Assembly (NCBI RefSeq): GCF_026625565.1
Contig: NZ_CP112998.1
Coordinates: 5,854,001-5,918,000, forward strand
Direction: 5' to 3'
Length of the DNA: 64,000 nt
Origin: Dyadobacter pollutisoli
GTDB taxonomy: Bacteria; Bacteroidota; Bacteroidia; Cytophagales; Spirosomataceae
Of the stretch, positions 17,252 to 26,823 are shown one piece after another. The translations under genes and the position numbers were made by a program. The number at the start of each line of letters is the position of its first letter. Position 1 is the first letter of the stretch. The notes under the pieces were generated by a model. It saw only the letters and a list, made by a program, of their open reading frames with translations. It was not told the DNA's origin and did no database searches.

Positions 17252-18985
17252 ATGACAACTCAGGAAACAGTACATATACCAACCCGTTCGAAAAGGGTTT
17301 TTATTGGAGAAGAATTTGATCTGAAGAAATGGGAAGACCTGGAACCGTTCTTCGAAAATCTGAAAAATCGTGACATCAATTCTGCTGAGGACCTCAAACA
17401 ATGGTTTTCAGACCGCAGTGAAATCGAGTCTTATCTGTCCGAAAACTTTGCATGGCGCTACATTCGCCAGACATGCGACACTGCCAACCAAAGTCTGATC
17501 AGCGCATTGCAGTTTTTCATTACTGAAATTCAACCTAAACTGGCTGAGTACGGAAATGCGCTTGACAAAAAAGTGGTAGATAGCCCATACCTCGACCAAC
17601 TAACCGCACCCGGGTTTGCGATCACGCTTCGTGGCATGAAAAAAGCCATTGAAATATTCCGTGATGAAAACATTCCGCTGATTACCGAAATGCAAACCGA
17701 AGAGCGTCACTACGGCGCCATTGCCGGAGCGATGACAGTGACATTGGATGGAGAGGAAATGACTTTGCAAAAAGCAGCTGACCGACTTCAATCCACCGAT
17801 CGTGCGATTCGTGAAGAAGCCTGGCGGGCGATCAGCGGGCGACGCTACGAGGATCATGGCAAACTGGATGAGCTGCTTAATAAACTGGTAGGATTAAGAA
17901 ACCAGGTTGGTAAAAACGCCGGTTTCGACAACTACCGCGACTATATGTTCGCCGCAATGGGCCGATTTGACTACACACCTGAGGATTGCTTCAACTTTCA
18001 CGGATCGGTCAAAAAAGCGGTGGTTCCGTTATTGAACGACATGGCGTCCGGACGAAAAGACGCATTAAAAGTAGAGCAGCTTCGTCCGTGGGATACCAAA
18101 GTAGACCCGAAAGGCCTGCCTCCATTGAAACCATTTTCAACTGGTGAAGAGCTACTGGATAAAACGATCCGTTGTTTTTCAAGGCTTGATCCATTCCTGG
18201 GCGACTGCCTGAGAATCATGAAAACGATGAAACACCTCGACCTGGAATCGAGGAAAGGGAAGGCTCCGGGAGGGTATAACTATCCGCTCGACGAAATTGG
18301 CGTTCCTTTTATTTTCATGAATGCGACTTCCAACCTGCGCGATATGGTTACGCTCCTGCACGAGGGCGGGCACGCGGTACATTCGCTGGTAACGCGGGAT
18401 CTTGCATTGAATGCGTTCAAACATACGCCTTCGGAAGTGGCCGAGCTCGCTTCCATGTCGATGGAGCTGATCACAATGGATTTCTGGGATGAGTTTTTTG
18501 AAGATGAAAATGATCTGAAACGCGCCAAGATCCAGCATCTGGAATCGATCATTGAAACACTTCCCTGGGTAGCTACGGTTGACAAATTCCAACATTGGAT
18601 GTACGAGAACCCGCAACATACGCCAGAACAACGGACGGAAGCATGGGTGCGTATCTACGAAGAATTTACTGACACGATTATGGATTGGTCAGGAATTGAA
18701 AACTTCAAAAAGTACCTGTGGCAGCGCCAGCTTCACATTTATGAAGTACCATTCTATTACATTGAATACGGAATAGCGCAGCTGGGAGCGATCGGGGTTT
18801 GGAAAAATTACCGTGAGGACTCCGCAAAAGGACTGAAAGGTTACCTCGATGCGTTGAAGCTGGGCTATACCGCTACGATCGGCGAAATATACCAGGCGGC
18901 CAACATTCCGTTCGATTTCTCGGAACAACACATTTCAGATTTAATGCAGTTTGTACGTAATGAACTGGAAGAGTTAAAAAAATAG
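17252..18985 (+). CDS. pepF: M3 family oligoendopeptidase F
   Basis: A 577-residue zinc metallopeptidase of the M3 (thimet/PepF) family that degrades short peptides in the cytoplasm. The zinc site HEGGH is at residues 370-374, and the third ligand Glu lies in the following SEVAELASMSMEL helix. No signal peptide is visible (MTTQETVHIPTR start). Length is close to that of known oligoendopeptidases F (about 600). The preceding toxin-antitoxin remnant and the downstream lipoprotein have no evident link to it. Confidence 0.92.
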   Translation: MTTQETVHIPTRSKRVFIGEEFDLKKWEDLEPFFENLKNRDINSAEDLKQWFSDRSEIESYLSENFAWRYIRQTCDTANQSLISALQFFITEIQPKLAEYGNALDKKVVDSPYLDQLTAPGFAITLRGMKKAIEIFRDENIPLITEMQTEERHYGAIAGAMTVTLDGEEMTLQKAADRLQSTDRAIREEAWRAISGRRYEDHGKLDELLNKLVGLRNQVGKNAGFDNYRDYMFAAMGRFDYTPEDCFNFHGSVKKAVVPLLNDMASGRKDALKVEQLRPWDTKVDPKGLPPLKPFSTGEELLDKTIRCFSRLDPFLGDCLRIMKTMKHLDLESRKGKAPGGYNYPLDEIGVPFIFMNATSNLRDMVTLLHEGGHAVHSLVTRDLALNAFKHTPSEVAELASMSMELITMDFWDEFFEDENDLKRAKIQHLESIIETLPWVATVDKFQHWMYENPQHTPEQRTEAWVRIYEEFTDTIMDWSGIENFKKYLWQRQLHIYEVPFYYIEYGIAQLGAIGVWKNYREDSAKGLKGYLDALKLGYTATIGEIYQAANIPFDFSEQHISDLMQFVRNELEELKK

Positions 18986-19003
18986 CATTTCGTTTCACCG
19001 TAA

Positions 19004-19035
19004 TTTGGTGGTTATGAAAATGGCGGTTATTTTTG
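19004..19035 (+). promoter_or_regulatory. Promoter of the small lipoprotein gene
   Basis: TTTG (19004-19007), 20 bases, then TATTTTTG (19028-19035): a full match to the Bacteroidota consensus, 27 bases before the ATG at 19063. Confidence 0.5.
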
Positions 19036-19062
19036 CTGATAATACTATGAACGATCAAAGAA

Positions 19063-19314
19063 ATGAAATTCAATAAAATAGTTGCGTTTGTTGCTTGTCT
19101 GGCTTTACTTTCTTCATGTGATTACCAAAAATACAATCACATCGAGCAGAAGGATTTGAATGCAGGCAATCAGACAGTATACGGCGTAAGCCCCGATTCA
19201 TTACCTCGTCAGATGTCTTACAAATATGCAGCAGACCCTGCGTTGGATGTCCGCGTCAATGACATCAGAGCCAAATTATATGGCGGTGCTACCAGTTCGG
19301 TTGTAAAGCAATAA
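19063..19314 (+). CDS. Small lipoprotein of unknown function
   Basis: An 83-residue protein with a signal sequence and lipobox LLSSC (Cys19), predicting a lipid-anchored mature part of about 65 residues. The mature part is polar, has no recognised domain and contains Tyr-rich YQKYNH right after the Cys. The gene has its own well-matched promoter and its own intrinsic terminator, so it is a free-standing transcription unit and probably well expressed. I do not recognise the family. Confidence 0.75.
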   Translation: MKFNKIVAFVACLALLSSCDYQKYNHIEQKDLNAGNQTVYGVSPDSLPRQMSYKYAADPALDVRVNDIRAKLYGGATSSVVKQ

Positions 19315-19338
19315 GACTATTTCTTAATATAGATGTTG

Positions 19339-19373
19339 AAGATATCCTCACTCAAAGGGGGATATCTTTTTTT
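19339..19373 (+). terminator. Intrinsic terminator of the small lipoprotein gene
   Basis: Arms AAGATATCC (19339-19347) and GGATATCTT (19360-19368) followed by a T-run. Nothing further is recognised from here to the epimerase start at 19559. Confidence 0.8.
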
Positions 19374-19558
19374 TGGAACCATATTTATTAAGGATTGAAC
19401 AATTTCAATATCGGTTTATACGTATAATCCTTTTGGCCCATGTCCATTGAATAAGTGAAGTTGTGACAATTGAACATTTTTAATTTACTTTACGTATTCG
19501 AGGCATATTGAAATCCTATTTTCAAGAATAACATAAGCAATTAAAAGTATACACAAAC

Positions 19559-20635
19559 ATGAATATAGCTTTGGTAACCGGCTCAGCCGGATTGATAGGA
19601 AGTGAATCGGTTGCTTTTTTGGCTGATAAATTTGATCTGGTCATTGGAGTTGATAATAACCTTCGGGAATACTTTTTCGGAGCAGACGGGAATACAGCGT
19701 GGAACAAAAGCCGGATCGAAAGCGCATATAGCAACTACAAGCATTATTCAGCCGATATTCGTGAAGTAAGCCAGCTGGAACCGATTTTCAAAGAGTACGG
19801 AACCGACATTAAGCTCATCATTCACGCTGCTGCACAACCCAGCCACGACTGGGCAGCCCGCGAACCCTTTACCGATTTCGGGGTCAATGCAGTAGGCACA
19901 TTGAATATGCTTGAAATGACCCGTCTTCACTCACCTGAGGCTGTGTTCATTTTTACTTCAACAAACAAGGTTTACGGCGACAATCCTAACTACCTTCCAT
20001 TGGTAGAGCTGGAAACACGCTGGGAAATTGACGAAAGCCACGCATACTTCACAAACGGTATCGACGAAAACCATAGCATTGACCATACCAAACATTCTAT
20101 CTTCGGCGCTTCCAAAGTTGCTGCTGATATCATGGTTCAGGAATATGGTCGCTATTTCGGCATGAAAACAGCCGTTTTCCGCGGCGGATGTCTTACGGGA
20201 CCAAATCATTCAGGCGCCCAGTTGCACGGGTTTTTGGCTTACCTGATGAAATGCGCGATTACCGGCAATCATTACACCATTTTCGGCTATAAAGGAAAAC
20301 AGGTTCGTGACAACATTCACAGCCACGACCTTGTAAATATGTTCTGGCATTTCTACCAGAACCCACGTCCGGGCGAAGTTTACAATGCTGGTGGTGGCCG
20401 TTTTGCCAACTGCTCTATGCTGGAAGCCATTGCATTATGTGAGCAAATCACTGGAAACAAGCTTTCTTACTCTTATTCAGATACAAACAGGATCGGTGAC
20501 CACATCTGGTATGTGAGCGACCTTACCAAATTCAAATCCCACTACCCTGGCTGGAACTGGGAATACGGTCTGGTAGAAACTTTAACGCAGATCCACGACG
20601 GTATCTCTTCCCGACTAGGCGTTAAAACGGTATAA
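19559..20635 (+). CDS. NAD-dependent nucleotide-sugar epimerase (CDP-paratose/tyvelose epimerase-like)
   Basis: A 358-residue extended SDR enzyme. The Rossmann motif is GSAGLIG (residues 7-13), and TSTNKVYG and FRGGCLTGP are typical of the CDP-tyvelose 2-epimerase-like group. The catalytic YxxxK of SDR epimerases appears as FGASK, with Phe182 in place of Tyr and Lys186 kept. It is the first of three genes that look like a glycan cassette (GT2 at 20694, GT-C at 21648). It probably supplies an unusual sugar or modifies a lipid-linked one; the exact sugar is unknown. Confidence 0.82.
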   Translation: MNIALVTGSAGLIGSESVAFLADKFDLVIGVDNNLREYFFGADGNTAWNKSRIESAYSNYKHYSADIREVSQLEPIFKEYGTDIKLIIHAAAQPSHDWAAREPFTDFGVNAVGTLNMLEMTRLHSPEAVFIFTSTNKVYGDNPNYLPLVELETRWEIDESHAYFTNGIDENHSIDHTKHSIFGASKVAADIMVQEYGRYFGMKTAVFRGGCLTGPNHSGAQLHGFLAYLMKCAITGNHYTIFGYKGKQVRDNIHSHDLVNMFWHFYQNPRPGEVYNAGGGRFANCSMLEAIALCEQITGNKLSYSYSDTNRIGDHIWYVSDLTKFKSHYPGWNWEYGLVETLTQIHDGISSRLGVKTV

Positions 20636-20693
20636 ATCATTTCAGAAACCTCCGAAGCAAAGTTCACTTCGGAGGTTTTTAATCTCCTCCCCC

Positions 20694-21641
20694 ATGCCAG
20701 AAAATTTTGTCATTATCATTCCTCAATTCAATGACTGGGAGGCACTAAACCTGCTGATACAAAAGATTAATGCGGACCTAAACGCTCCGATATTAAAAAA
20801 CACCACATTACTAGTTGTCGACGACTGCTCTTCCAAGTCAAGAACGCAGCCATTTGCATCGTTTGAAGGGAAAGAAATAAAAGTGCTCAGGCTCTACCGG
20901 AATCTGGGCCATCAAAAAGCAATTGCGATCGGTCTGTCGTATGTTGCGGAACACATGCCTACCGACAAGGTGATCGTCATGGACGCAGATGGTGAAGACG
21001 CTCCTGGCGATATCAACAAACTGGCAGCCAGATCCTTGGAAGAACCTGACAAGATTATTTTTGCCGAGAGAAACAAGCGTACAGAAAGTTTGCTTTTCCG
21101 CTCGTTTTATGTGATTTACAAATTGCTTTTCAAGCTCCTGACCGGGAAAGTGATCACATTCGGAAATTTCAGTCTGATCCCACAAAGCCGGCTGCAAAAC
21201 CTGGTACGCGTTTCAGAGATCTGGAACAACTATCCGGGCGGTATCATTAAATCCCGCATTCCTTACGACTCGGTACTGACTAACCGGGCAACCAGATTGG
21301 CCGGCGAAAGCAAAATGAATTTCGTTTCACTGGTACTACACGGTTTAAGTGCCATTTCAGTAATGGTCGACACCACAGCGGTCAGGATCCTGATATTCTC
21401 GATCTTTATGTCCGGGGTAGCCATCGCATTCATATTTTTTATTGTTTTCCTGAAACTGATCGGCAATGCGACGCCGGGTTGGGCCTCTACATTAGGCAGC
21501 ACATTAATGATCCTGATGCTGCAATCCTTTCTGATCTCTCTTTTTCTAGTGTTTATGGTACTTCAGTACCGTTCGCAGCAACATTTCATCCCGGCCGTAC
21601 ATTACCGCGATTTCGTAGAAAAAGTAGACACTTTCAACTAA
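20694..21641 (+). CDS. Family 2 glycosyltransferase with C-terminal membrane helices
   Basis: A 315-residue GT-A glycosyltransferase resembling polyprenyl-phosphate sugar synthases (DPM1/ArnC type). Residues 1-230 form the catalytic domain with VVDDCSSKS, YRNLGHQKAIAIGL and the metal-binding VMDADGED near residue 97. Two hydrophobic helices follow at about 228-255 and 268-290, which anchor such enzymes to the inner membrane. Substrates are probably an NDP-sugar and undecaprenyl phosphate, giving a donor for the GT-C protein encoded 6 bases downstream; that coupling is inference from gene order. Confidence 0.85.
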   Translation: MPENFVIIIPQFNDWEALNLLIQKINADLNAPILKNTTLLVVDDCSSKSRTQPFASFEGKEIKVLRLYRNLGHQKAIAIGLSYVAEHMPTDKVIVMDADGEDAPGDINKLAARSLEEPDKIIFAERNKRTESLLFRSFYVIYKLLFKLLTGKVITFGNFSLIPQSRLQNLVRVSEIWNNYPGGIIKSRIPYDSVLTNRATRLAGESKMNFVSLVLHGLSAISVMVDTTAVRILIFSIFMSGVAIAFIFFIVFLKLIGNATPGWASTLGSTLMILMLQSFLISLFLVFMVLQYRSQQHFIPAVHYRDFVEKVDTFN

Positions 21642-21647
21642 GTTGTC

Positions 21648-23255
21648 ATGATCACTTTCGACAGTTTCCCTCCGGTGTATTGGCTTCTGGGTTATTTATT
21701 GGCAGGAATTGTCATTCTTTCAGGTCATTATAAGGCTGTTCCAACCAAAGCCTACATTGCTCTGAGTATGCTGTTGCTGCTGGTGATGCGATTGCCGGTC
21801 ATTGTTTTCAACCGGGAACTCAATCCCGATGAAAGCCAGATGCTCAGCCACGCCATTACATTGTTTCAGGACCCTATTTACTGGCGCTCGGTCGACGGTA
21901 CCACCATTGGGCCGCTCGACAACTACCTGCTCGTTATTCCCAAATTATTCGGCTTTCAAATTGACTACACCTCCGGGAGGTTCATGGGGCTTCTTTGCGC
22001 TGGCGGCTCGTTGCTTTTTCTGTTTTTTACATTAAAAAACTGGTTCGGAACATCTCTGGCTAAGAAGATATTTCCCGTCCCGCTGATCTTCCTTGCATTT
22101 ACACAAGAGGTTGATTTTGTGCATTATTCGAGCGAGCAGCTTCCGGTATTTCTGCTGTCTTTATGTTTGTGGCTCCTGTCATGTCTTGGCCAGCATGAAA
22201 AATCAAAGTCGGCAAATGCGTACTTTATTGGCTTTGTAGCAGGCACTATTCCTTTTGCCAAATTGCAGGCCGTGCCTCAGGCGATGGTACTGGTGTTGGC
22301 AGCGTGCTGGTTTTGTTACGAGGTATATCGTGAGCGAAAAGATTATCGCCCGTTTCTGGCACTCATCTCCGGCGGCTTGACATTCCCGGTCATTGTTCTT
22401 TTGTGGACACTTGCGTTTCACGTATTCACCGACTTCATCGATTTCTATCTGCTCGGCAATGCGATTTATGCCGAAGGAAAAGGCTTCCTCTCCATTCCTG
22501 CACAGTTTGCAGCCATTTTCCGTCGGACATCTGACTTTCAGTTTTTTACCCTAACATTGATCATTCCAATGTTTTTGGGATTAGTAAATATTTTTAGCCC
22601 CTCAAAAAGCAAAGCTCAGAACTACGCCATTCCACTTACCATTTTATTCTCAGTTCTTGCAAGCATCTACGCAGTTACCAAATCGGGTAATGATTTTATC
22701 CATTATTTCAATTTCTGCATTGTTCCCTGGACATTGCTGGCTGCATATGGTTTATCCAGACTGGAAAAATGGTCACTGATCTTTCCAGCACTTTTAATGG
22801 TCTGGTTTGCAGGAAATGATGCCTATTATTTTATAAAAGAGAGAAAACTAAATGATTTCCCGTCCGTAGGAGCCAGGGATCTTTGGCAAAGCCCCGTCGT
22901 GAAAGAGCTCAAAAAATATAGCAAACCAGGCGACTATATGGCCGTATGGGGCTGGCAATGTGTTTATTACGTAGAGGCACAACTGGCGCAGGGAACTGCC
23001 GAAAACCACACCGAGCGTTCGATCTTCGATCTGGCTATGCGGCAAACATACCGCGATCGCTATCTTACCGACATTGAAAGAACCAAACCTGCTGTGGTAC
23101 TGGATGCGGTGGGGAAAAACAGTTTCTGGGTTCAAAACAAAAAAACCCAGGGCATCGAAAGTTACCCTGAGTTGTATCAATATCTCCTTAAAAATTATTC
23201 TTTGCTGGGTAGCTTCGACGATACGAGGCTTTACGTCAGAAAAGACCGGTTATGA
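21648..23255 (+). CDS. GT-C integral membrane glycosyltransferase (PMT/ArnT-like)
   Basis: A 535-residue polytopic membrane protein with around 11-12 hydrophobic segments and a soluble C-terminal portion of about 150 residues. The first extracytoplasmic loop holds RELNPDESQML, with Asp61-Glu62 at the place of the catalytic acidic pair of GT-C enzymes. These use polyprenyl-phosphate sugars as donors on the periplasmic side. It starts 6 bases after the GT2 gene, so the two are almost certainly co-translated. Acceptor (protein, lipid A or polysaccharide) is unknown. Its stop directly abuts the stop of the convergent rrf2 gene with no room for a terminator. Confidence 0.82.
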   Translation: MITFDSFPPVYWLLGYLLAGIVILSGHYKAVPTKAYIALSMLLLLVMRLPVIVFNRELNPDESQMLSHAITLFQDPIYWRSVDGTTIGPLDNYLLVIPKLFGFQIDYTSGRFMGLLCAGGSLLFLFFTLKNWFGTSLAKKIFPVPLIFLAFTQEVDFVHYSSEQLPVFLLSLCLWLLSCLGQHEKSKSANAYFIGFVAGTIPFAKLQAVPQAMVLVLAACWFCYEVYRERKDYRPFLALISGGLTFPVIVLLWTLAFHVFTDFIDFYLLGNAIYAEGKGFLSIPAQFAAIFRRTSDFQFFTLTLIIPMFLGLVNIFSPSKSKAQNYAIPLTILFSVLASIYAVTKSGNDFIHYFNFCIVPWTLLAAYGLSRLEKWSLIFPALLMVWFAGNDAYYFIKERKLNDFPSVGARDLWQSPVVKELKKYSKPGDYMAVWGWQCVYYVEAQLAQGTAENHTERSIFDLAMRQTYRDRYLTDIERTKPAVVLDAVGKNSFWVQNKKTQGIESYPELYQYLLKNYSLLGSFDDTRLYVRKDRL

Positions 23256-23699
23256 CTACGATAATATGTCCGTAGGCTCTGCATTCTCGGCCTGAAGAAG
23301 GTCATTCAATGTGGTTTTATCCAAAACCGCAAGATTAGCGTCTCTCCATCTTTCCAATACTGTGCGCAGGCTGCACGTTTCCTCATCCTTGCAATCGTCG
23401 CACCTTCCGTAGAAGAACATCGAAACGCAAAGTGCAGGAGCTATGGGCCCGTCGATAATCCGCAAGACTTTGGAAAAATTCACCTCGCCCGGCGGCACTC
23501 TTAATAAATATCCACCACCCTTCCCTTTTTGGCTCTGCAGCACACCATTATTGCGAAGATCGAGTAAGATCGCTTCCAGAAATTTCTTCGGAATCTTCTC
23601 TTTTTCAGCAATATAAGATATCAATACGGGTCCTTTTCCGTATTGCTCTGCCAAAACTTTCAAGGCCTTCAGGGCGTATTTTGCTTTTTTTGAAATCAT
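23256..23699 (-). CDS. Rrf2 family transcriptional regulator
   Basis: A 147-residue winged-helix regulator. KYALKALKVLAEQY at the N-terminus and IPKKFLEAILLDLRNNGVLQSQKGKGGGYLL are the standard Rrf2 HTH and wing. A Cys-rich stretch near residues 93-110 (CVSMFF, CDDC, ETC) resembles the FeS-binding region of IscR/NsrR-type members, so a redox or iron-sulfur sensing role is plausible. Spacing of the cysteines differs from IscR, so the target cannot be named. Its promoter shares a half-site with that of the nearby marR gene. Confidence 0.88.
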   Translation of the reverse strand: MISKKAKYALKALKVLAEQYGKGPVLISYIAEKEKIPKKFLEAILLDLRNNGVLQSQKGKGGGYLLRVPPGEVNFSKVLRIIDGPIAPALCVSMFFYGRCDDCKDEETCSLRTVLERWRDANLAVLDKTTLNDLLQAENAEPTDILS

Positions 23700-23706
23700 T
23701 GTTGAT

Positions 23707-23736
23707 CAAATGTACTTTTTAGGGGAATTAGTATGC
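23707..23736 (-). promoter_or_regulatory. rrf2 promoter with a half-site shared with the marR operator
   Basis: TACATTTG (minus strand, 23707-23714) is a perfect -7 match only 8 bases from the ATG at 23699. ATTAGTATGC on the plus strand at 23727-23736 lies at the -33 side; the identical 10-mer forms one arm of the marR operator. A nearly leaderless transcript is predicted. Confidence 0.45.
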
Positions 23737-23863
23737 GTAAAGATGAACCGGTTTCACTAAATATTTCAGTTGATTAATTCTAAATATCGAACATTTCACC
23801 GAATATCCTATTAACTCCAGAACATAAATTGGCTAAGCAATAATTCCCTAACTGCTGACGAGG

Positions 23864-26269
23864 CTAGTTGCGGGGCGGTTTCCCTCCATTCAATAGACCT
23901 TGCATCCTTTCCAACGTTTTCTTTTCGCCGCACAACGATAAAAATGCCTCCCGTTCCAGATCCAGCAAATATTGTTCGGTCACATTCTGGGCATAACTCA
24001 GATCTCCCCCATTGATCACATATGCCAGTTTATTAGCGATTTTGGCATCGTGATCGGTAATGTAATTCGCCAGTCGCATTTGCGCTATACCGGCCATGAA
24101 CAACGCTATACCCGTTTTTCCCTGCACTTTAATGTCAGCTCTTTGCTTCGGTTGTGTATATCCATTGTCCGCCAGATCAATCGCCGCTTGCTTGGCTTCC
24201 GCGATCAGTCTCGACCGGTTGAGCACGATCTGATCTTTTTCCTGCAAATAATTCATTTCACGCGCATCCCTGGCCGACGTCGACACTTTGGCCTGTGCAA
24301 TGTTCATAAAAGCAGTCTGAAGAATGTTCAATTCCGTGTCTCCTGCCTGGTACATGTCGGAGCAACGTAATGCCATCTCCTTGGTACCACCGCCAGCCGG
24401 GATTATGCCAACGCCGAATTCAACTAGTCCCATATACGTTTCCGCGTGTGCTACTATCTTGTCTGCGTGCAGGTTAAGCTCGCAGCCACCTCCGAGCGCA
24501 AGCGTGTGAGGCGCGGTGACAACAGGTATCGAGGAATAGCGCGCCCGCATCATGGTTTGCTGGAACTGCGCAATCACCATATTGATCTCATCAAACTCCT
24601 GCTCGATGGCAAACATAAACAGCATGGCCAGGTTGGCGCCCGCCGAAAATGCTTCAACCGATTCATTTCCAATCACTAACCCACGAAAATCCTTCTCGGC
24701 AATGCTGATACCTTTCTGAATCCCTTCGATTACTTCGGAACCCATTGTATTCATTTTTGACTTGAATTCCAGGTTCAGAATACCGTCACCCATGTCGTAC
24801 AAGTTAGCCCCTGCATTTTTCCAGACAATGTTGTCCGACAGGTTACTCAGCAGGATAAAGCTCTCCTGCCCCGGTACTTTTTTGTAGGATTTGGATGGAA
24901 TGTCGTAATAGTGCCGCTTTCCGGCTTCTACTTTATAAAAACTGGTATTCCCATCGGCGATCATTTCGTATACCCATGCCGCCGGTTTCAGGTCCAGGCT
25001 TTCCATAATGGTCAGCATATCTTTCACGCCAATCGCATCCCAGGTTTCAAAAAGGCCATATTGCCAGCCAAAGCCCGCCGTAATAGCCTGATCGATCCTA
25101 AAAATTTCGTCGGAGATTTCAGGGATCCGCATTGTGGCATACCGGAAGATATCGGCAAATGTTTTTCTGTAAAATTCGCCGGCCTTATCCTTGCCCGCCA
25201 CCAGTACCGCAAAACGTTTTGAAACGTCACTGATCGCTTTGGTACCTTCCAATGTAGCAAACTTTACTTTTTCGGAAGGCTTGTATTCCAGTGTATTAAA
25301 GTCCAGCGCCAATATGACTGACTTACCCTTTTCGTCTTTGATCTTTTTATAAAAGCCCTGGCCTGTTTTGTCTCCAAGCCATTTGTTATCAAACAGCTTT
25401 TGCATTACATCAGGAAGAATGAATGCGTCACGCGACTCATCATTTCCTTCGCCCGCGGCATATAAGTTGTTGGCTACGTGAACAGTAGTGTCAAGCCCCA
25501 CTACATCAGACAACCGGTAAGTACCTGATTTAGGGCGTCCCGCAACCGGCCCCGTGAGCTTATCCACCTCATCCACACTTAGGCCCATCTCCTCTGCTAT
25601 CCGGATGGTTTGTATCAAAGCATAAATGCCCAGCCGATTGGCAATGAAGCCGGGCGTATCCTTACACAGAACAGTCGTTTTCCCTAAAAAAAGATCGCCG
25701 TAATGCATCAGAAAATCGATCACAGCCTGATCGGTATCGGGAGTAGGAATGATTTCCAGCAATCGCAGGTATCTTGGCGGGTTAAAAAAGTGCGTTCCGC
25801 AAAAGTTCTTTTTAAAATCTTCACTTCTCCCTTCGGCCATCAAATGGATCGGGATGCCGGAAGTATTGGAAGTTACCAACGTACCTGGCTTTCTCAGCGC
25901 ATCCACTTTTTCATAAATGCTCCTTTTGATATCCAGCCGCTCCACCACGACTTCGATAATCCAGTCATAATTTTTAATATCGGCCAGGTTATCATCAAAG
26001 TTGCCCAACTTAATCCGCGAGGCAAACGAAGGGCTGTATAGCGAAGCCGGCGTGGCTTTTAATGTTTGTTGGAAAGAATCATTCACAAGCCTGTTCCGAA
26101 AAGCAGGATGGTCGGTGGTAAGTCCTTTCGCTTTTTCAGCCTCAGAAAGTTCCTTCGGGACAATGTCGAGTAATAACACTTCCACACCAATATTGGCAAA
26201 ATGGCACGCGATCCGCGAACCCATAATCCCTGAACCCAGAACAGCTACTTTACGAATTGAACGATTCAT
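23864..26269 (-). CDS. Bifunctional 3-hydroxyacyl-CoA dehydrogenase / enoyl-CoA hydratase
   Basis: An 801-residue fused beta-oxidation enzyme. The N-terminal dehydrogenase has the NAD motif GSGIMGS (residues 12-18) and two C-terminal 3HCDH domains to about residue 400. The crotonase (hydratase) domain follows at about 480-700, with SAGANL and LGGGCELNLHAD forming the oxyanion region. The dehydrogenase-first order is the reverse of E. coli FadB and is the usual form in Bacteroidota. It catalyses hydration and oxidation of trans-enoyl-CoA. It sits 39 bases downstream of marR, probably in one operon. Thiolase and acyl-CoA dehydrogenase genes, often next in such operons, are absent here. Confidence 0.93.
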   Translation of the reverse strand: MNRSIRKVAVLGSGIMGSRIACHFANIGVEVLLLDIVPKELSEAEKAKGLTTDHPAFRNRLVNDSFQQTLKATPASLYSPSFASRIKLGNFDDNLADIKNYDWIIEVVVERLDIKRSIYEKVDALRKPGTLVTSNTSGIPIHLMAEGRSEDFKKNFCGTHFFNPPRYLRLLEIIPTPDTDQAVIDFLMHYGDLFLGKTTVLCKDTPGFIANRLGIYALIQTIRIAEEMGLSVDEVDKLTGPVAGRPKSGTYRLSDVVGLDTTVHVANNLYAAGEGNDESRDAFILPDVMQKLFDNKWLGDKTGQGFYKKIKDEKGKSVILALDFNTLEYKPSEKVKFATLEGTKAISDVSKRFAVLVAGKDKAGEFYRKTFADIFRYATMRIPEISDEIFRIDQAITAGFGWQYGLFETWDAIGVKDMLTIMESLDLKPAAWVYEMIADGNTSFYKVEAGKRHYYDIPSKSYKKVPGQESFILLSNLSDNIVWKNAGANLYDMGDGILNLEFKSKMNTMGSEVIEGIQKGISIAEKDFRGLVIGNESVEAFSAGANLAMLFMFAIEQEFDEINMVIAQFQQTMMRARYSSIPVVTAPHTLALGGGCELNLHADKIVAHAETYMGLVEFGVGIIPAGGGTKEMALRCSDMYQAGDTELNILQTAFMNIAQAKVSTSARDAREMNYLQEKDQIVLNRSRLIAEAKQAAIDLADNGYTQPKQRADIKVQGKTGIALFMAGIAQMRLANYITDHDAKIANKLAYVINGGDLSYAQNVTEQYLLDLEREAFLSLCGEKKTLERMQGLLNGGKPPRN

Positions 26270-26308
26270 TATTTAAAGAGTTAGTTTATGGCCGTCGGCT
26301 TTCAGTTT

Positions 26309-26782
26309 TTAGAATTCTCCGTCTACTTCTCCTATGTCTCCGGCTTTCAATTTTTGATTTTCTTCTTCTACGAGCTTGTTAATGTCTTTGATCACCTCAA
26401 AAAATGTCACAAGCTTGTCCAGGGGAATTTTATCACGGATCATCGTATTGAACGAGATTACTCCTTCACGGGCCAGCTCTCTCTTTTCTTTTCCCAGCTC
26501 GGTGAGTACGATCCTGACGAAGCGCTTGTCACTTTTACTTACTTCTCGTTGAATGAGGCCACGCTCTTCCAGGTTTTTAAGCATTCTCACGAGACTCCTG
26601 GGTTCCATTCCCAGCAGCGGGGCTATTTTGGTAGCCGGAGTACCATTTTCGATGTCAATATTGAGCAATACATAGCCGACGGCCATGGTAGTGTCAAACC
26701 GTGCCGCATACGCATTGTACATTCGCGAAATAGAATGCCAGGCCCATTTTATCTGGAAATCAATTGTTTTTTCCTTGCGCAT
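26309..26782 (-). CDS. MarR family transcriptional regulator
   Basis: A 157-residue winged-helix regulator with the MarR core ATKIAPLLGMEPRSLVRMLKNLEERGLIQRE followed by the wing SDKRFVRIVLTELG. It probably represses itself and the downstream beta-oxidation gene, with acyl-CoA as a possible inducer; this is inference from context. The start at 26782 (MRKEKTIDF) is preferred: an in-frame ATG at 26842 lies inside a palindromic operator and upstream of the -7 box, so it could not be in the transcript from that promoter. The chosen length is also typical for MarR proteins. Confidence 0.88.
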   Translation of the reverse strand: MRKEKTIDFQIKWAWHSISRMYNAYAARFDTTMAVGYVLLNIDIENGTPATKIAPLLGMEPRSLVRMLKNLEERGLIQREVSKSDKRFVRIVLTELGKEKRELAREGVISFNTMIRDKIPLDKLVTFFEVIKDINKLVEEENQKLKAGDIGEVDGEF

Positions 26783-26823
26783 GGTCTGAAAAAGCGATTT
26801 GGTGTCAGGTGTACCCCTTGTCA

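Noticed and set aside
18179..18631. Reading frame of 150 codons opposite pepF
   Set aside because: It covers the zinc-site region of a certain peptidase on the other strand and lacks protein-like features.
19381..19440. Second hairpin (AAGGATT ... AATCCTT) before the epimerase
   Set aside because: Arms are 7 bases with a loop over 30 bases; expected by chance in AT-rich DNA.
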